The position numbers and the translations under genes were made by a program. The notes beneath the pieces were generated by a model. That model was not told the origin of the DNA and searched no databases. It was given only the letters and a program-made list of their open reading frames with translations. This document shows, piece by piece, positions 1 through 5,939 of a DNA stretch of 6,538 nucleotides (its first letter is position 1; each line of letters opens with the position of its first letter). Origin of the DNA: Bacteroidales bacterium (GTDB lineage: Bacteria > Bacteroidota > Bacteroidia > Bacteroidales > JAAUTT01); NCBI GenBank assembly GCA_025350365.1, contig JANXXY010000455.1, positions 1 through 6,538 of the forward strand, written 5' to 3'.

Positions 1-1
1 A

Positions 2-655
2 TACGAATCGGCAGGGCGTTACCAAAATTGGAACGATATCTATAACTATCCCATTTACAAGGATCGCGATGTATTGCCTGGCGACTACAAATATTTAGAC
101 TGGAATGGAGATGGTGAAATCAATTCAATGGATGAACACCCTATTTCTTACGATCAAGCTCCATGGATGAACTATAGTTTATCACTTAATGGTACATACA
201 AGAACATTGATGTGAGCTTTCTATTCCAGGGATCGGCTCTCGGTTCAATGGAATACAAGGAACCGCTATATTCAATTTGGGGTAGCAATGGCGGTGGTGC
301 ATTACAACAATACCTCGATCGCTGGCATCCGGCAGATCCTGCGGCTGACCCTTACGATCCGGCTACTCAATGGATAAGCGGTTACTATGCCTATACAGGT
401 CACTATCCGTCAGGCAACTCCGAATTCAACCGCGTAAGTACAGCATACCTCCGACTTAAGAGTATGGAGCTTGGTTATACATTACCTATAATAAAAGCCA
501 TGTCTGCAATGAAATTGCGCGCATTTGCCAATGTTTATAATATATTTACTATAACCAAAGTAAAGTTTGTCGATCCTGAACATCCCGATGATGAATTAGG
601 TCGGCTATATCCACAAAGCAAAACTTATACTTTAGGATTGTCGCTCTCTTTTTAG
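2..655 (+). CDS. SusC/RagA-like TonB-dependent outer-membrane transporter, C-terminal part (5' end outside window)
   Basis: The frame is open from the first bases of the window and gives 217 residues before a TAG stop, so only the C-terminal fifth or so of a protein that usually runs about 1,000 residues is present. Near residues 27-44 there is the segment PGDYKYLDWNGDGEIN followed by an Asp. This is the EF-hand/dockerin-like D-x-N-G-D-G loop that recurs in the last barrel strands of SusC proteins, where it probably binds calcium. The rest alternates polar and aromatic residues as in a beta-barrel, and the chain ends in TLGLSLSF, with the terminal Phe used for outer-membrane barrel assembly. 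Proteins of this family import oligosaccharides across the outer membrane with TonB energy, capped by the SusD partner encoded 43 bp downstream. A TTG at 74 could be mistaken for a start, but the frame runs through it. Family assignment is firm; the substrate is unknown. Confidence 0.93.
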   Translation, partial: YESAGRYQNWNDIYNYPIYKDRDVLPGDYKYLDWNGDGEINSMDEHPISYDQAPWMNYSLSLNGTYKNIDVSFLFQGSALGSMEYKEPLYSIWGSNGGGALQQYLDRWHPADPAADPYDPATQWISGYYAYTGHYPSGNSEFNRVSTAYLRLKSMELGYTLPIIKAMSAMKLRAFANVYNIFTITKVKFVDPEHPDDELGRLYPQSKTYTLGLSLSF

Positions 656-698
656 GAGTCAATAATAAAAAGCAATGAAATAAAATTCAAAATAGAAT

Positions 699-2759
699 AT
701 GAAAAATATATATATATTATTGTTATCCGGATTATTATTTCTCATCGCATGTAGCAAGGATCTGAATATTAAACCAAAGAATTTCGTTGCCGACGAAGAC
801 CTTATGTCAAATGAAGCAGGTATGGAAATTTATATGGCACGAATGTATAGTAACATGCCCTTTGAGGATTTTAAATATATGGCTCAATGGGGACTAAACT
901 TCAACTCATGGCTTGGAGCCACTGGAATTGATGGTACCGGAGAAGCATTGGACCGCGATGGTATTTGCACTGCATTTACAAACGAAGATAATCCCTATTG
1001 GGGCAGCGCATTTGTATTATTACGTGACGCCAACCATTTGTTGGAAGCATTACCGCAATTTAAAGGCTCTTTTGCTGAACCAACTTATAATGATTATTTA
1101 GGACAAGCATATTATGTTCGTGCAACAGTATTCTACGCTATGGCTCGTCGTTTTGGTGGAATACCTCTGGTTACAAAGGTGATCCAGTATCCTGCCGATC
1201 AAGATGCACTGGAAGTACCCCGTTCAAGTGAAGAAGATACCTGGAATCAGATACTTGCCGATTTTGATCAGGCTGCTTCCTTGTTGAGTCCCAAAAGTCC
1301 AAAACAAGGCTATTCCAATAAATATGTTGCATTGGCTTTTAAATCCGAAGCTATGTTGTATGCTGGTAGCGTCGCTAAATATAACGAAACAGTAACCGGC
1401 CGATTAACAGGTTTGGGTCAGAAAACCGGCACAAGGGTTATGGGTTTTGCAGCTGACACTTGGCAATCAGCTTCCAAAAAATATTTCAGAGAAGCCTATA
1501 AAGCAGCAAGAGAGGTAATGCTCAACGGAGGTTACTCGCTGTATAAAAAGAAATGGGTGGCTAACGATCGCGATGCACAATACCAAAATATGGTTGATAT
1601 GTTCAGCGACCTAACCAGCCCTGAAAATATTTACGTGAGAGAATATTTGTATCCAACCTTAACTCACGGATACGACGCTTATAGCTCACCTTTTATTTTT
1701 AGAGCGCCCTTATCCTCTGGAACTTGCCCAACACTCGATTTCCTTGAATTGTTTGATGGATTCGACCGTTATGCAGATGGCACCGTTAAAGTTACTACGG
1801 GAACTTCTAATTCAACCGGCGAATATTTATTATATGATAAACCGATGGACTTCTTTAAGAACGCTGAACCACGTTTACGCGCTAATGTGATCTTCCCGGG
1901 CGATGTATTTAAAGGAAAAGAAATAGAGATACGTGGAGGAGTATTTACCGGTTCCACCCCAATTAAGCCTTTGTTTAGCGACTATTCTTATGCGAATGCC
2001 AACCAATTATACCAACAACTGGATGCATACACAAAACAGCCAAAAGCGTTGTATCTTAGTTCTAACTCAGGAAGTAGCCAGGAGTTAGTTCCTTATAATG
2101 GTTCTAACATGACTGCTGCCGGAGCAAATGGTCCTTTTTATAGCAGTGGGGAAAGTTGTATCACCGGATTGTACGCACGGAAATGGCTCAACCCTGATCC
2201 TTCCTTCGTAGCAGGCGAAGGCAAATCGGCTCAGCCATTCATTCTGATGCGCTATGCTGAGGTGTTGCTGAATGCAGCAGAAGCAGGTCTTGAATTGTCT
2301 TTAGCCGGAGAAACAACTCCCGATGAATCAGATATGCTTCAGGTAGCTACTAATGTCGTAAACTCCATTAGAGAAAGGGCCGGCGCTACACAACTTATCA
2401 GCGTAATTGAGTCTTCTCAAGCTGGACGGAATATTGTACGTAAAGAACGTCGCAAGGAACTTGCCTTTGAAAATAAAATAAAATGGGATCTACGGCGCTG
2501 GCGTGTTCAACACTATGACCAACGGGAAGGTTTCTGGGGCGAGGCTAAAAATAAGGATCTATATAGCAATAGTTCGGAATACCGTTTCCGTGGCTTATAT
2601 CCATTCTTCTCTACGCAAACCGGCAAATATTTCTTCGACGCACACTTCCAATGGGTAAGCATGAAGACATTCCAATATAACCCAATTGATTACTATTTTG
2701 CTATTCCTGGTGGAGAGGTTTCAAAAAGTACTGTAATTGACCAGCAACCGAACCGATAA
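699..2759 (+). CDS. SusD/RagB-like surface glycan-binding lipoprotein
   Basis: This complete 686-aa protein should sit on the outside of the outer membrane as the lid of the preceding SusC transporter and bind the incoming glycan. A lipoprotein signal is visible: Lys2, a hydrophobic stretch, then lipobox LIAC with Cys18, followed by SKD, which suits Bacteroidota surface export. SusD-family blocks appear in order: GQAYYVRATVFYAMARRFGG and IPLV (135-158, the TPR-like helical part), PRSSEEDTWNQILADFDQA (174-192), TLDFLELFDG (345-354), NAEPRLRANVIFPGD (388-402), MRYAEVLLNAAEAGLEL (517-533), an IRERAG block, RKERRKELAFE with KWDLRRWR (581-602), and a C-terminal IPGGEV motif near the end. The chain is longer than the usual 480-620 residues; the extra length lies mainly in the middle and before the C-terminal conserved blocks. 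The ATG at 699 is preferred because the signal peptide begins there. It is cotranscribed with its neighbours. Confidence 0.95.
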   Translation: MKNIYILLLSGLLFLIACSKDLNIKPKNFVADEDLMSNEAGMEIYMARMYSNMPFEDFKYMAQWGLNFNSWLGATGIDGTGEALDRDGICTAFTNEDNPYWGSAFVLLRDANHLLEALPQFKGSFAEPTYNDYLGQAYYVRATVFYAMARRFGGIPLVTKVIQYPADQDALEVPRSSEEDTWNQILADFDQAASLLSPKSPKQGYSNKYVALAFKSEAMLYAGSVAKYNETVTGRLTGLGQKTGTRVMGFAADTWQSASKKYFREAYKAAREVMLNGGYSLYKKKWVANDRDAQYQNMVDMFSDLTSPENIYVREYLYPTLTHGYDAYSSPFIFRAPLSSGTCPTLDFLELFDGFDRYADGTVKVTTGTSNSTGEYLLYDKPMDFFKNAEPRLRANVIFPGDVFKGKEIEIRGGVFTGSTPIKPLFSDYSYANANQLYQQLDAYTKQPKALYLSSNSGSSQELVPYNGSNMTAAGANGPFYSSGESCITGLYARKWLNPDPSFVAGEGKSAQPFILMRYAEVLLNAAEAGLELSLAGETTPDESDMLQVATNVVNSIRERAGATQLISVIESSQAGRNIVRKERRKELAFENKIKWDLRRWRVQHYDQREGFWGEAKNKDLYSNSSEYRFRGLYPFFSTQTGKYFFDAHFQWVSMKTFQYNPIDYYFAIPGGEVSKSTVIDQQPNR

Positions 2760-2783
2760 TAAACTATTAAGAATATATTGAAT

Positions 2784-3599
2784 ATGAAAAAAATAATATT
2801 TTATCCTTTATTTATCCTTTTATTTTCGCTCAGTTCCTGCAGTATGTTTGAAATTGACAACTACAAGGCTCCTGCTGAAACAATAAAAGGTGAAGTAGTT
2901 GACGTTGCTACTGGAAAATCAGTACTTACTGATCAGGGAAGTGAAGGTATTCGTGTGCGCCTGACTGAAGTCAGTTATGGTGATAACGTTACTCCTAATC
3001 CCGACTTTTATTGTATGCCCGATGGAACTTTCCAAAATACCAAATTATTTAAAGGCAAATACAATATCCGTATCGACGGCCCTTTTATTCCATTGGTTCG
3101 CGCGGATCAAAGTGGCACTCCTATTGCCGATGAGAGTACAACAATGGAAATAAGCGGTGTTACCACGGTGAAATTTGAGGTGCAACCGTTCCTTAATGTA
3201 GAATGGGTAGGCAATCCAACTGTGAGCAATGGTCAAATCATCGCTAAGGTTCGCGTTACTCGTGGCGTATCGGAAACTGATTTTAAATCTAAAGTCGAAC
3301 CGATGGGTAATTATAATAGTACCTTCCTCAATATAACCGACATCCGATTATTTGTCAGTTATTCATCAAGTGTGGGCTATCGTGCACGCGACGATCGTTG
3401 GTCAAATAAAATTGAATATACTGGTTCAGATTTTAATCCTTTGGTAGGACAAACGATAACAATTAAATCCGCCGGTTCAATTCCACCAGGACGAAATGTA
3501 TTTATTCGTGCGGCTGCACGTATCAATTTTGATACGCCTGTTGGCAGCGGCACACGACGTTGGAATTATAACGAACCAACGGAAGTGTTAATACCCTAA
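2784..3599 (+). CDS. DUF3823 domain lipoprotein of the SusCD operon
   Basis: This 271-aa protein starts 24 bp after the SusD gene and ends the operon. I chose the ATG at 2784 over an in-frame TTG two codons earlier because a normal lipoprotein signal then begins with MKK. The lipobox is LSSC with Cys19, so the mature protein is a lipid-anchored envelope protein, probably surface exposed. Residues about 28-136 match my recollection of the DUF3823 N-terminal domain: APAETIKGEVVDVATGK, then DQGSEGIRVRL, DGTFQNTKLFKGKY and DGPFIPL, a beta-sandwich resembling carboxypeptidase regulatory domains. Residues about 138-268 form a second beta-rich domain that fits the DUF3823 C-terminal domain, with the late motif VFIRAAARI. 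Proteins of this type are found next to SusCD pairs and are presumed accessory surface glycan-binding proteins, but their function is unproven. No catalytic motif is visible. Confidence 0.88.
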   Translation: MKKIIFYPLFILLFSLSSCSMFEIDNYKAPAETIKGEVVDVATGKSVLTDQGSEGIRVRLTEVSYGDNVTPNPDFYCMPDGTFQNTKLFKGKYNIRIDGPFIPLVRADQSGTPIADESTTMEISGVTTVKFEVQPFLNVEWVGNPTVSNGQIIAKVRVTRGVSETDFKSKVEPMGNYNSTFLNITDIRLFVSYSSSVGYRARDDRWSNKIEYTGSDFNPLVGQTITIKSAGSIPPGRNVFIRAAARINFDTPVGSGTRRWNYNEPTEVLIP

Positions 3600-3614
3600 A
3601 AAGGAATTATTGAT

Positions 3615-3658
3615 ATAAAAGAGGCTGTCATCCTGGAGGATTTGACAGTCTCTTTTAT
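3615..3658 (+). terminator. Hairpin terminator of the SusCD-DUF3823 operon
   Basis: The left arm 3615-3630 (ATAAAAGAGGCTGTCA) pairs over 16 positions with the right arm 3643-3658 (TGACAGTCTCTTTTAT), with only one G-T wobble. The loop contains a small secondary stem, TCC-TGGA-GGA, at 3631-3640. It lies 15 bp after the DUF3823 stop codon. The base of the stem is A-rich on the left and T-rich on the right, so it could act as an intrinsic terminator and possibly in both directions. There is no long T-run after the stem other than the TTTTA inside the right arm. Confidence 0.8.
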
Positions 3659-3730
3659 GCAAATTACATTTTAACAATAAAATTGTAGTTGTATGCTACA
3701 AAGCTACTTCGAAACATTTGTTTGAGCTGA

Positions 3731-3949
3731 TGGTGCTCGAAATCAGGCCAAGAAGGTCTTTACAACTACGGCAAAGCCATCATATCTATTATCCGCCAAA
3801 ATCAATTGGAATTTGTTCTACAGGCCAATAAGGACAGCTATTTCGTAGATATTGTAAAACAGATGTATAAACAAAAAGCTAAAGCAGGAACATTAATGTT
3901 CAAGAATCATTTCGTCATGACACGTGGGGCTTACAAATTATTTCGGTAA
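3731..3949 (+). pseudogene. Orphan reading frame, probable 3' remnant of an unidentified gene
   Basis: A frame open from just after a TGA (3728-3730) to TAA at 3947-3949 encodes 72 residues with the composition of a real soluble protein: it includes GLYNYGKAIISIIRQNQLEF, then NKDSYFVDIVKQMYKQKAK, then GTLMFKNHFVMTRGAY, and ends KLFR. No usable start codon precedes it: the first ATG is internal (about 3860). In a different frame an ATG at 3693 opens MLQSYFETFV and stops at 3723-3725, just before this frame opens. The pair could therefore be the two ends of one gene joined by a deletion or frameshift, but this is inference. I do not recognise the family. It sits 73 bp beyond the operon terminator and has no obvious partner. 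It could also be a chance open frame. Confidence 0.4.
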
Positions 3950-3960
3950 TGGGATAAAGG

Positions 3961-3999
3961 AATTAGCTCTGAACTTATATTTTGAAAGGGAAGCTAATT
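3961..3999. repeat. 8-bp perfect inverted repeat
   Basis: AATTAGCT at 3961-3968 is exactly inverted as AGCTAATT at 3992-3999, with 23 bases between. It starts 11 bp after the stop of the orphan frame. It could be a weak hairpin ending that unit or a protein-binding dyad. There is no T-tract after it, so a terminator role is doubtful, and chance is a real possibility in AT-rich DNA. Confidence 0.3.
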
Positions 4000-4111
4000 G
4001 ACCTATTTGTAGCCCTGTGCTAATTTAGGAATTATTCAGATTAAAACACAAAACTTTTAATACTGCTAATAAGAAGTACTTTCCTTTTAAATATCTATAT
4101 CTCATTCAAAC

Positions 4112-4142
4112 TTTCAGGACTACCGAGATATTATTAACTTAG
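4112..4142 (+). promoter_or_regulatory. Candidate Bacteroidota-type promoter for the symporter gene
   Basis: TTTC at 4112-4115 and TAACTTAG at 4135-4142 are separated by 19 bases. Each differs by one base from the Bacteroidota primary-sigma elements TTTG (-33) and TAnnTTTG (-7), and 19 bases is a normal spacing. The start codon would be about 80 bases downstream. A second, similar candidate is TTG at 3998-4000 with TAATTTAG at 4021-4028. Both are near matches only, in AT-rich DNA. Confidence 0.28.
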
Positions 4143-4180
4143 AATCCTCAAAAACCCGGGGAATGAAATTATCTGAGTTA
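4135..4180. repeat. 9-bp imperfect inverted repeat upstream of the symporter
   Basis: TAACTTAGA at 4135-4143 pairs with TCTGAGTTA at 4172-4180 through nine positions, one of them a G-T wobble, around a 28-base loop holding CCCGGGG. It ends 44 bases before the symporter ATG, so it could be a leader hairpin or an operator overlapping the candidate -7 element. No known regulator site is recognisable. Confidence 0.25.
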
Positions 4181-4224
4181 CAAACTACCTCTCAACCGAC
4201 TGGTAATAATTGTGTGAAAAAAAA

Positions 4225-5610
4225 ATGAAAAGTACGGCTAAAATTTTAACTATTGCGTGCGCTTCAACCTTTAGCATGAATGTGTTCATTTTTATTCTGT
4301 TATCATATAAGTTGCTGCCAATAGATTCTTTTCTTTTTACTTTTTTCCGTGTTTTTACTGTAGTCCTGTTTATGTTAATGGCTTTTAAACGCAAATCGTT
4401 AACCGTTTGGATATTAGTAAGCATGCTGGCAGGAGCCGAGTTTGGATATGACTTTCCTCTTATTGCTAAGAATATACAGTTTTTAAGTGAGATTTTTCTA
4501 CGCTTAATAAAAACTGTTATTGCCCCTTTAATTTTTGCAACTTTAGTAAATGGTATTGCCGGACATAACGATCTGAAACTTATCGGCCGGTTGGGCTGGA
4601 AATCAATACTTTATTTTGAAATTGTCTCTACTATTGCTTTGGCTATCGGACTTGTAGCAATAAATATAAGCAAAGCCGGTGAGGGGTTAGTATTGCCAGT
4701 TACGGCAATTTCTCCGGTTTTTACGGTTAAAGTTCATACCTGGTCCGAATTCGTCATGAATATGTTTCCTGAGAATATTGCCAAGGCGATATATGATGGA
4801 AATATTCTTCAGGTGGTGGTCTTTAGCATCATTTTCGGAATTGCAATAGCAAAACTCAATGAAGGATATCGTGGTACCATGTTACGTTTTACCGGGGGTC
4901 TGGCTGAAACCATGTTTAAATTTACCAATATTGTTATGTATTTTGCCCCAGTGGCTGTTTTTGCAGCCATTGCATATACAATTGGGCATATGGGACTTGA
5001 GGTATTATCGGGGCTTTTAAAATTATTGTTGACATTGTATGCATCATTGATTGTTTTTCTTTTATTCGTCATTCTTCCACTTATTCTGTTCTTAAAAATA
5101 CCAATTAAAAAATTCATGCTGGCATTGAGTGAACCAGCCTCTATTGCTTTTGCAACAGCCAATTCTGAATCAGCCTTGCCGGCAGCTCTTGAGTGTATGG
5201 AGCGATTTGGGGTTCCGCGCAAAATAGTTGCATTCGTAATTCCTACGGGTTATAGTTTTAATCTCGATGGCACCACCTTATATTTATCGTTAGCATGTGT
5301 TTTTGTCGCCCAGGTTGCCGGAATTCATCTTACATTAGGCCAGCAAATAGCCATGTGTTTGGTTTTGATGCTTACAAGCAAAGGAGTAGCGGGCGTTTCG
5401 CGTGCTTCTCTGGTAGTTTTACTCGGCACTTTAACAAGTTTTGGACTTCCGGTTACACCGGTATTCTTAATATTAGGTATTGATGTATTAATGGATATGG
5501 GCCGAACAACAGTCAATGTAATTGGTAATTGCACAGCCACTGTGGTTATGGCCAAATGGGAAAAATCATTCGATAATGAGAAAGCAGAGAAATTTTCAAA
5601 TCACATTTAA
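4225..5610 (+). CDS. Dicarboxylate/amino acid:cation symporter (DAACS family, GltP/DctA-like)
   Basis: This complete 461-aa inner-membrane protein should import acidic amino acids or C4-dicarboxylates with protons or sodium. I start at the ATG at 4225; a TTG five codons earlier is in frame but less likely. After two extra hydrophobic segments (about 7-28 and 35-54) come the family's TM1 (about 59-78) and TM2, with FLRLIKTVIAPLIFATLV at 91-108. TM3 contains YFEIVSTIAL (130-139). The HP1 motif is TANSESALP (311-319), TM7 carries NLDGT (346-350), HP2 has TSKGVAG (384-390), and TM8 reads DVLMDMGRTTVNVIGN (420-435). By alignment to GltPh, Asp424, Arg427, Thr428 and Asn431 match the substrate-binding residues Asp394, Arg397, Thr398 and Asn401, favouring glutamate or aspartate. 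Phe131, Val134 and Asn435 replace the sodium-site positions Tyr89, Thr92 and Asp405, which suggests proton coupling. It appears monocistronic. Family assignment is firm; substrate and ion are inferred. Confidence 0.94.
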   Translation: MKSTAKILTIACASTFSMNVFIFILLSYKLLPIDSFLFTFFRVFTVVLFMLMAFKRKSLTVWILVSMLAGAEFGYDFPLIAKNIQFLSEIFLRLIKTVIAPLIFATLVNGIAGHNDLKLIGRLGWKSILYFEIVSTIALAIGLVAINISKAGEGLVLPVTAISPVFTVKVHTWSEFVMNMFPENIAKAIYDGNILQVVVFSIIFGIAIAKLNEGYRGTMLRFTGGLAETMFKFTNIVMYFAPVAVFAAIAYTIGHMGLEVLSGLLKLLLTLYASLIVFLLFVILPLILFLKIPIKKFMLALSEPASIAFATANSESALPAALECMERFGVPRKIVAFVIPTGYSFNLDGTTLYLSLACVFVAQVAGIHLTLGQQIAMCLVLMLTSKGVAGVSRASLVVLLGTLTSFGLPVTPVFLILGIDVLMDMGRTTVNVIGNCTATVVMAKWEKSFDNEKAEKFSNHI

Positions 5611-5643
5611 TTGGCCTGAAATGACCTTAAATCTCTTTAATAA

Positions 5644-5664
5644 CCTCACTCCTAACCCCTCTCC
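5644..5664. repeat. Possible copy of a dispersed C-rich intergenic repeat
   Basis: A pyrimidine-rich run ending in CCTAACCCCTCTCC (5651-5664) begins 33 bp after the symporter stop. From memory, similar CCCTAACCCCTCTCC strings recur between genes in many Bacteroidota genomes, usually as one arm of a hairpin followed by GGAGAGGGG. Here the second arm is missing and the sequence passes into a truncated transporter gene, so the copy appears broken. Only one copy is in the window, so its repeat nature cannot be shown here. Confidence 0.4.
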
Positions 5665-5691
5665 ATAGTGGTTCTGATGCTTTTTCTTTAA

Positions 5692-5844
5692 ATTTCCGGA
5701 CTGATGATTATGAGCGTTGCCGGTGGAGCAATTTTCCTTCCTTTGATGGGATTACTGTCCGATTCGTTTGGACAAACCAGAGGCCTTTTCCTATTATTAG
5801 TAGCTTTCACTTATCTTTTATACTGCTCCTTTACGGTAAAATAA
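5692..5844 (+). pseudogene. C-terminal remnant of a FucP-like sugar MFS transporter
   Basis: About 50 codons, ending at TAA 5842-5844, encode ISGLMIMSVAGGAIFLPLMG then LLSDSFGQTRGLFLLLVAFT and a short tail ending SFTVK. The SGLxIMSVxGGAIxPPLMGxLSD pattern, followed by a last hydrophobic helix, matches my knowledge of the final two transmembrane helices of the FucP/glucose-galactose:H+ symporter branch of the major facilitator superfamily, whose full members have roughly 410-440 residues. An in-frame TAA lies just upstream (5689-5691). The segment beyond it, containing IVVLMLFL, may be more of the degraded gene, or a frameshifted stretch (AFSLNF in the next frame). Everything before that is absent, so about 90 percent of the gene is gone. 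An ATG at 5704 could in principle give a 46-aa peptide, but a working transporter is excluded. Confidence 0.72.
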
Positions 5845-5888
5845 ATTTAAAATGGCAACCGACGAACAAATCAATAGCAAGTTTCGGG

Positions 5889-5919
5889 TTTTATAACAAC
5901 TTATTTCTTTCGACTTTTG
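5889..5919 (+). promoter_or_regulatory. Candidate promoter of the ada-type gene
   Basis: TTTT at 5889-5892 and GACTTTTG at 5912-5919 have a 19-base spacer and each departs by one fixed base from the Bacteroidota TTTG / TAnnTTTG consensus. Transcription would start a few bases downstream, leaving a leader of roughly 10-15 bases before the ATG at 5940. It is a weak match and could be fortuitous. Confidence 0.28.
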
Positions 5920-5939
5920 CATAGTAAAATTTGATTATT

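Larger units (their letters stand above)
3600..4224. other. Gene-free interval between the PUL-type operon and the symporter gene
   Basis: About 625 bases separate the DUF3823 stop from the symporter ATG, with no intact gene on either strand. The stretch holds the operon terminator, a short orphan reading frame that looks like a gene remnant (3731-3949), an 8-bp inverted repeat (3961-3999), and a weak promoter candidate overlapping a second inverted repeat (4112-4180). I see no tRNA, riboswitch or CRISPR-like pattern. An in-frame run of codons for L-R-L-K-A could be read on the minus strand around 4380, but it is the shadow of the symporter gene. Confidence 0.6.

Noticed and set aside
74..76. 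TTG as a start for a 193-aa protein at 74-655
   Set aside because: The same frame is open to the window edge, and the residues before the TTG (including NWNDIYNYPIYKDRDV) fit the SusC family, so this is an internal codon of a partial gene.
3667..3688. Small hairpin ACAAT-AAA-ATTGT after the terminator
   Set aside because: A 5-bp AT-rich stem is expected by chance in this composition and has no positional logic.
3615..3949. Insertion sequence bounded by the GAGGCTGTC hairpin
   Set aside because: The arm resembles some element ends, but there is no matching end further on, no transposase motif in the orphan frame and no target-site duplication.
3600..4224. CRISPR array, tRNA or riboswitch in the gene-free interval
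   Set aside because: I looked for spaced direct repeats, cloverleaf arms with a CCA-end pattern and conserved riboswitch cores, and found none.
4185..4424. Minus-strand open frame overlapping the symporter start
   Set aside because: It is antisense to the hydrophobic N-terminus of the symporter, has no recognisable domain, and most of it is simply the complement of the coding region.
4809..5222. 137-codon minus-strand frame inside the symporter
   Set aside because: It is the longest antisense frame, but it lies fully within a well-conserved DAACS coding region whose motifs are on the plus strand, and its product resembles nothing I know.
5852..5896. Tiny frame MATDEQINSKFRVL between the MFS remnant and the ada-type gene
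   Set aside because: It has only 14 codons, with no upstream signal and no known family. The composition is protein-like, but the length gives no support.
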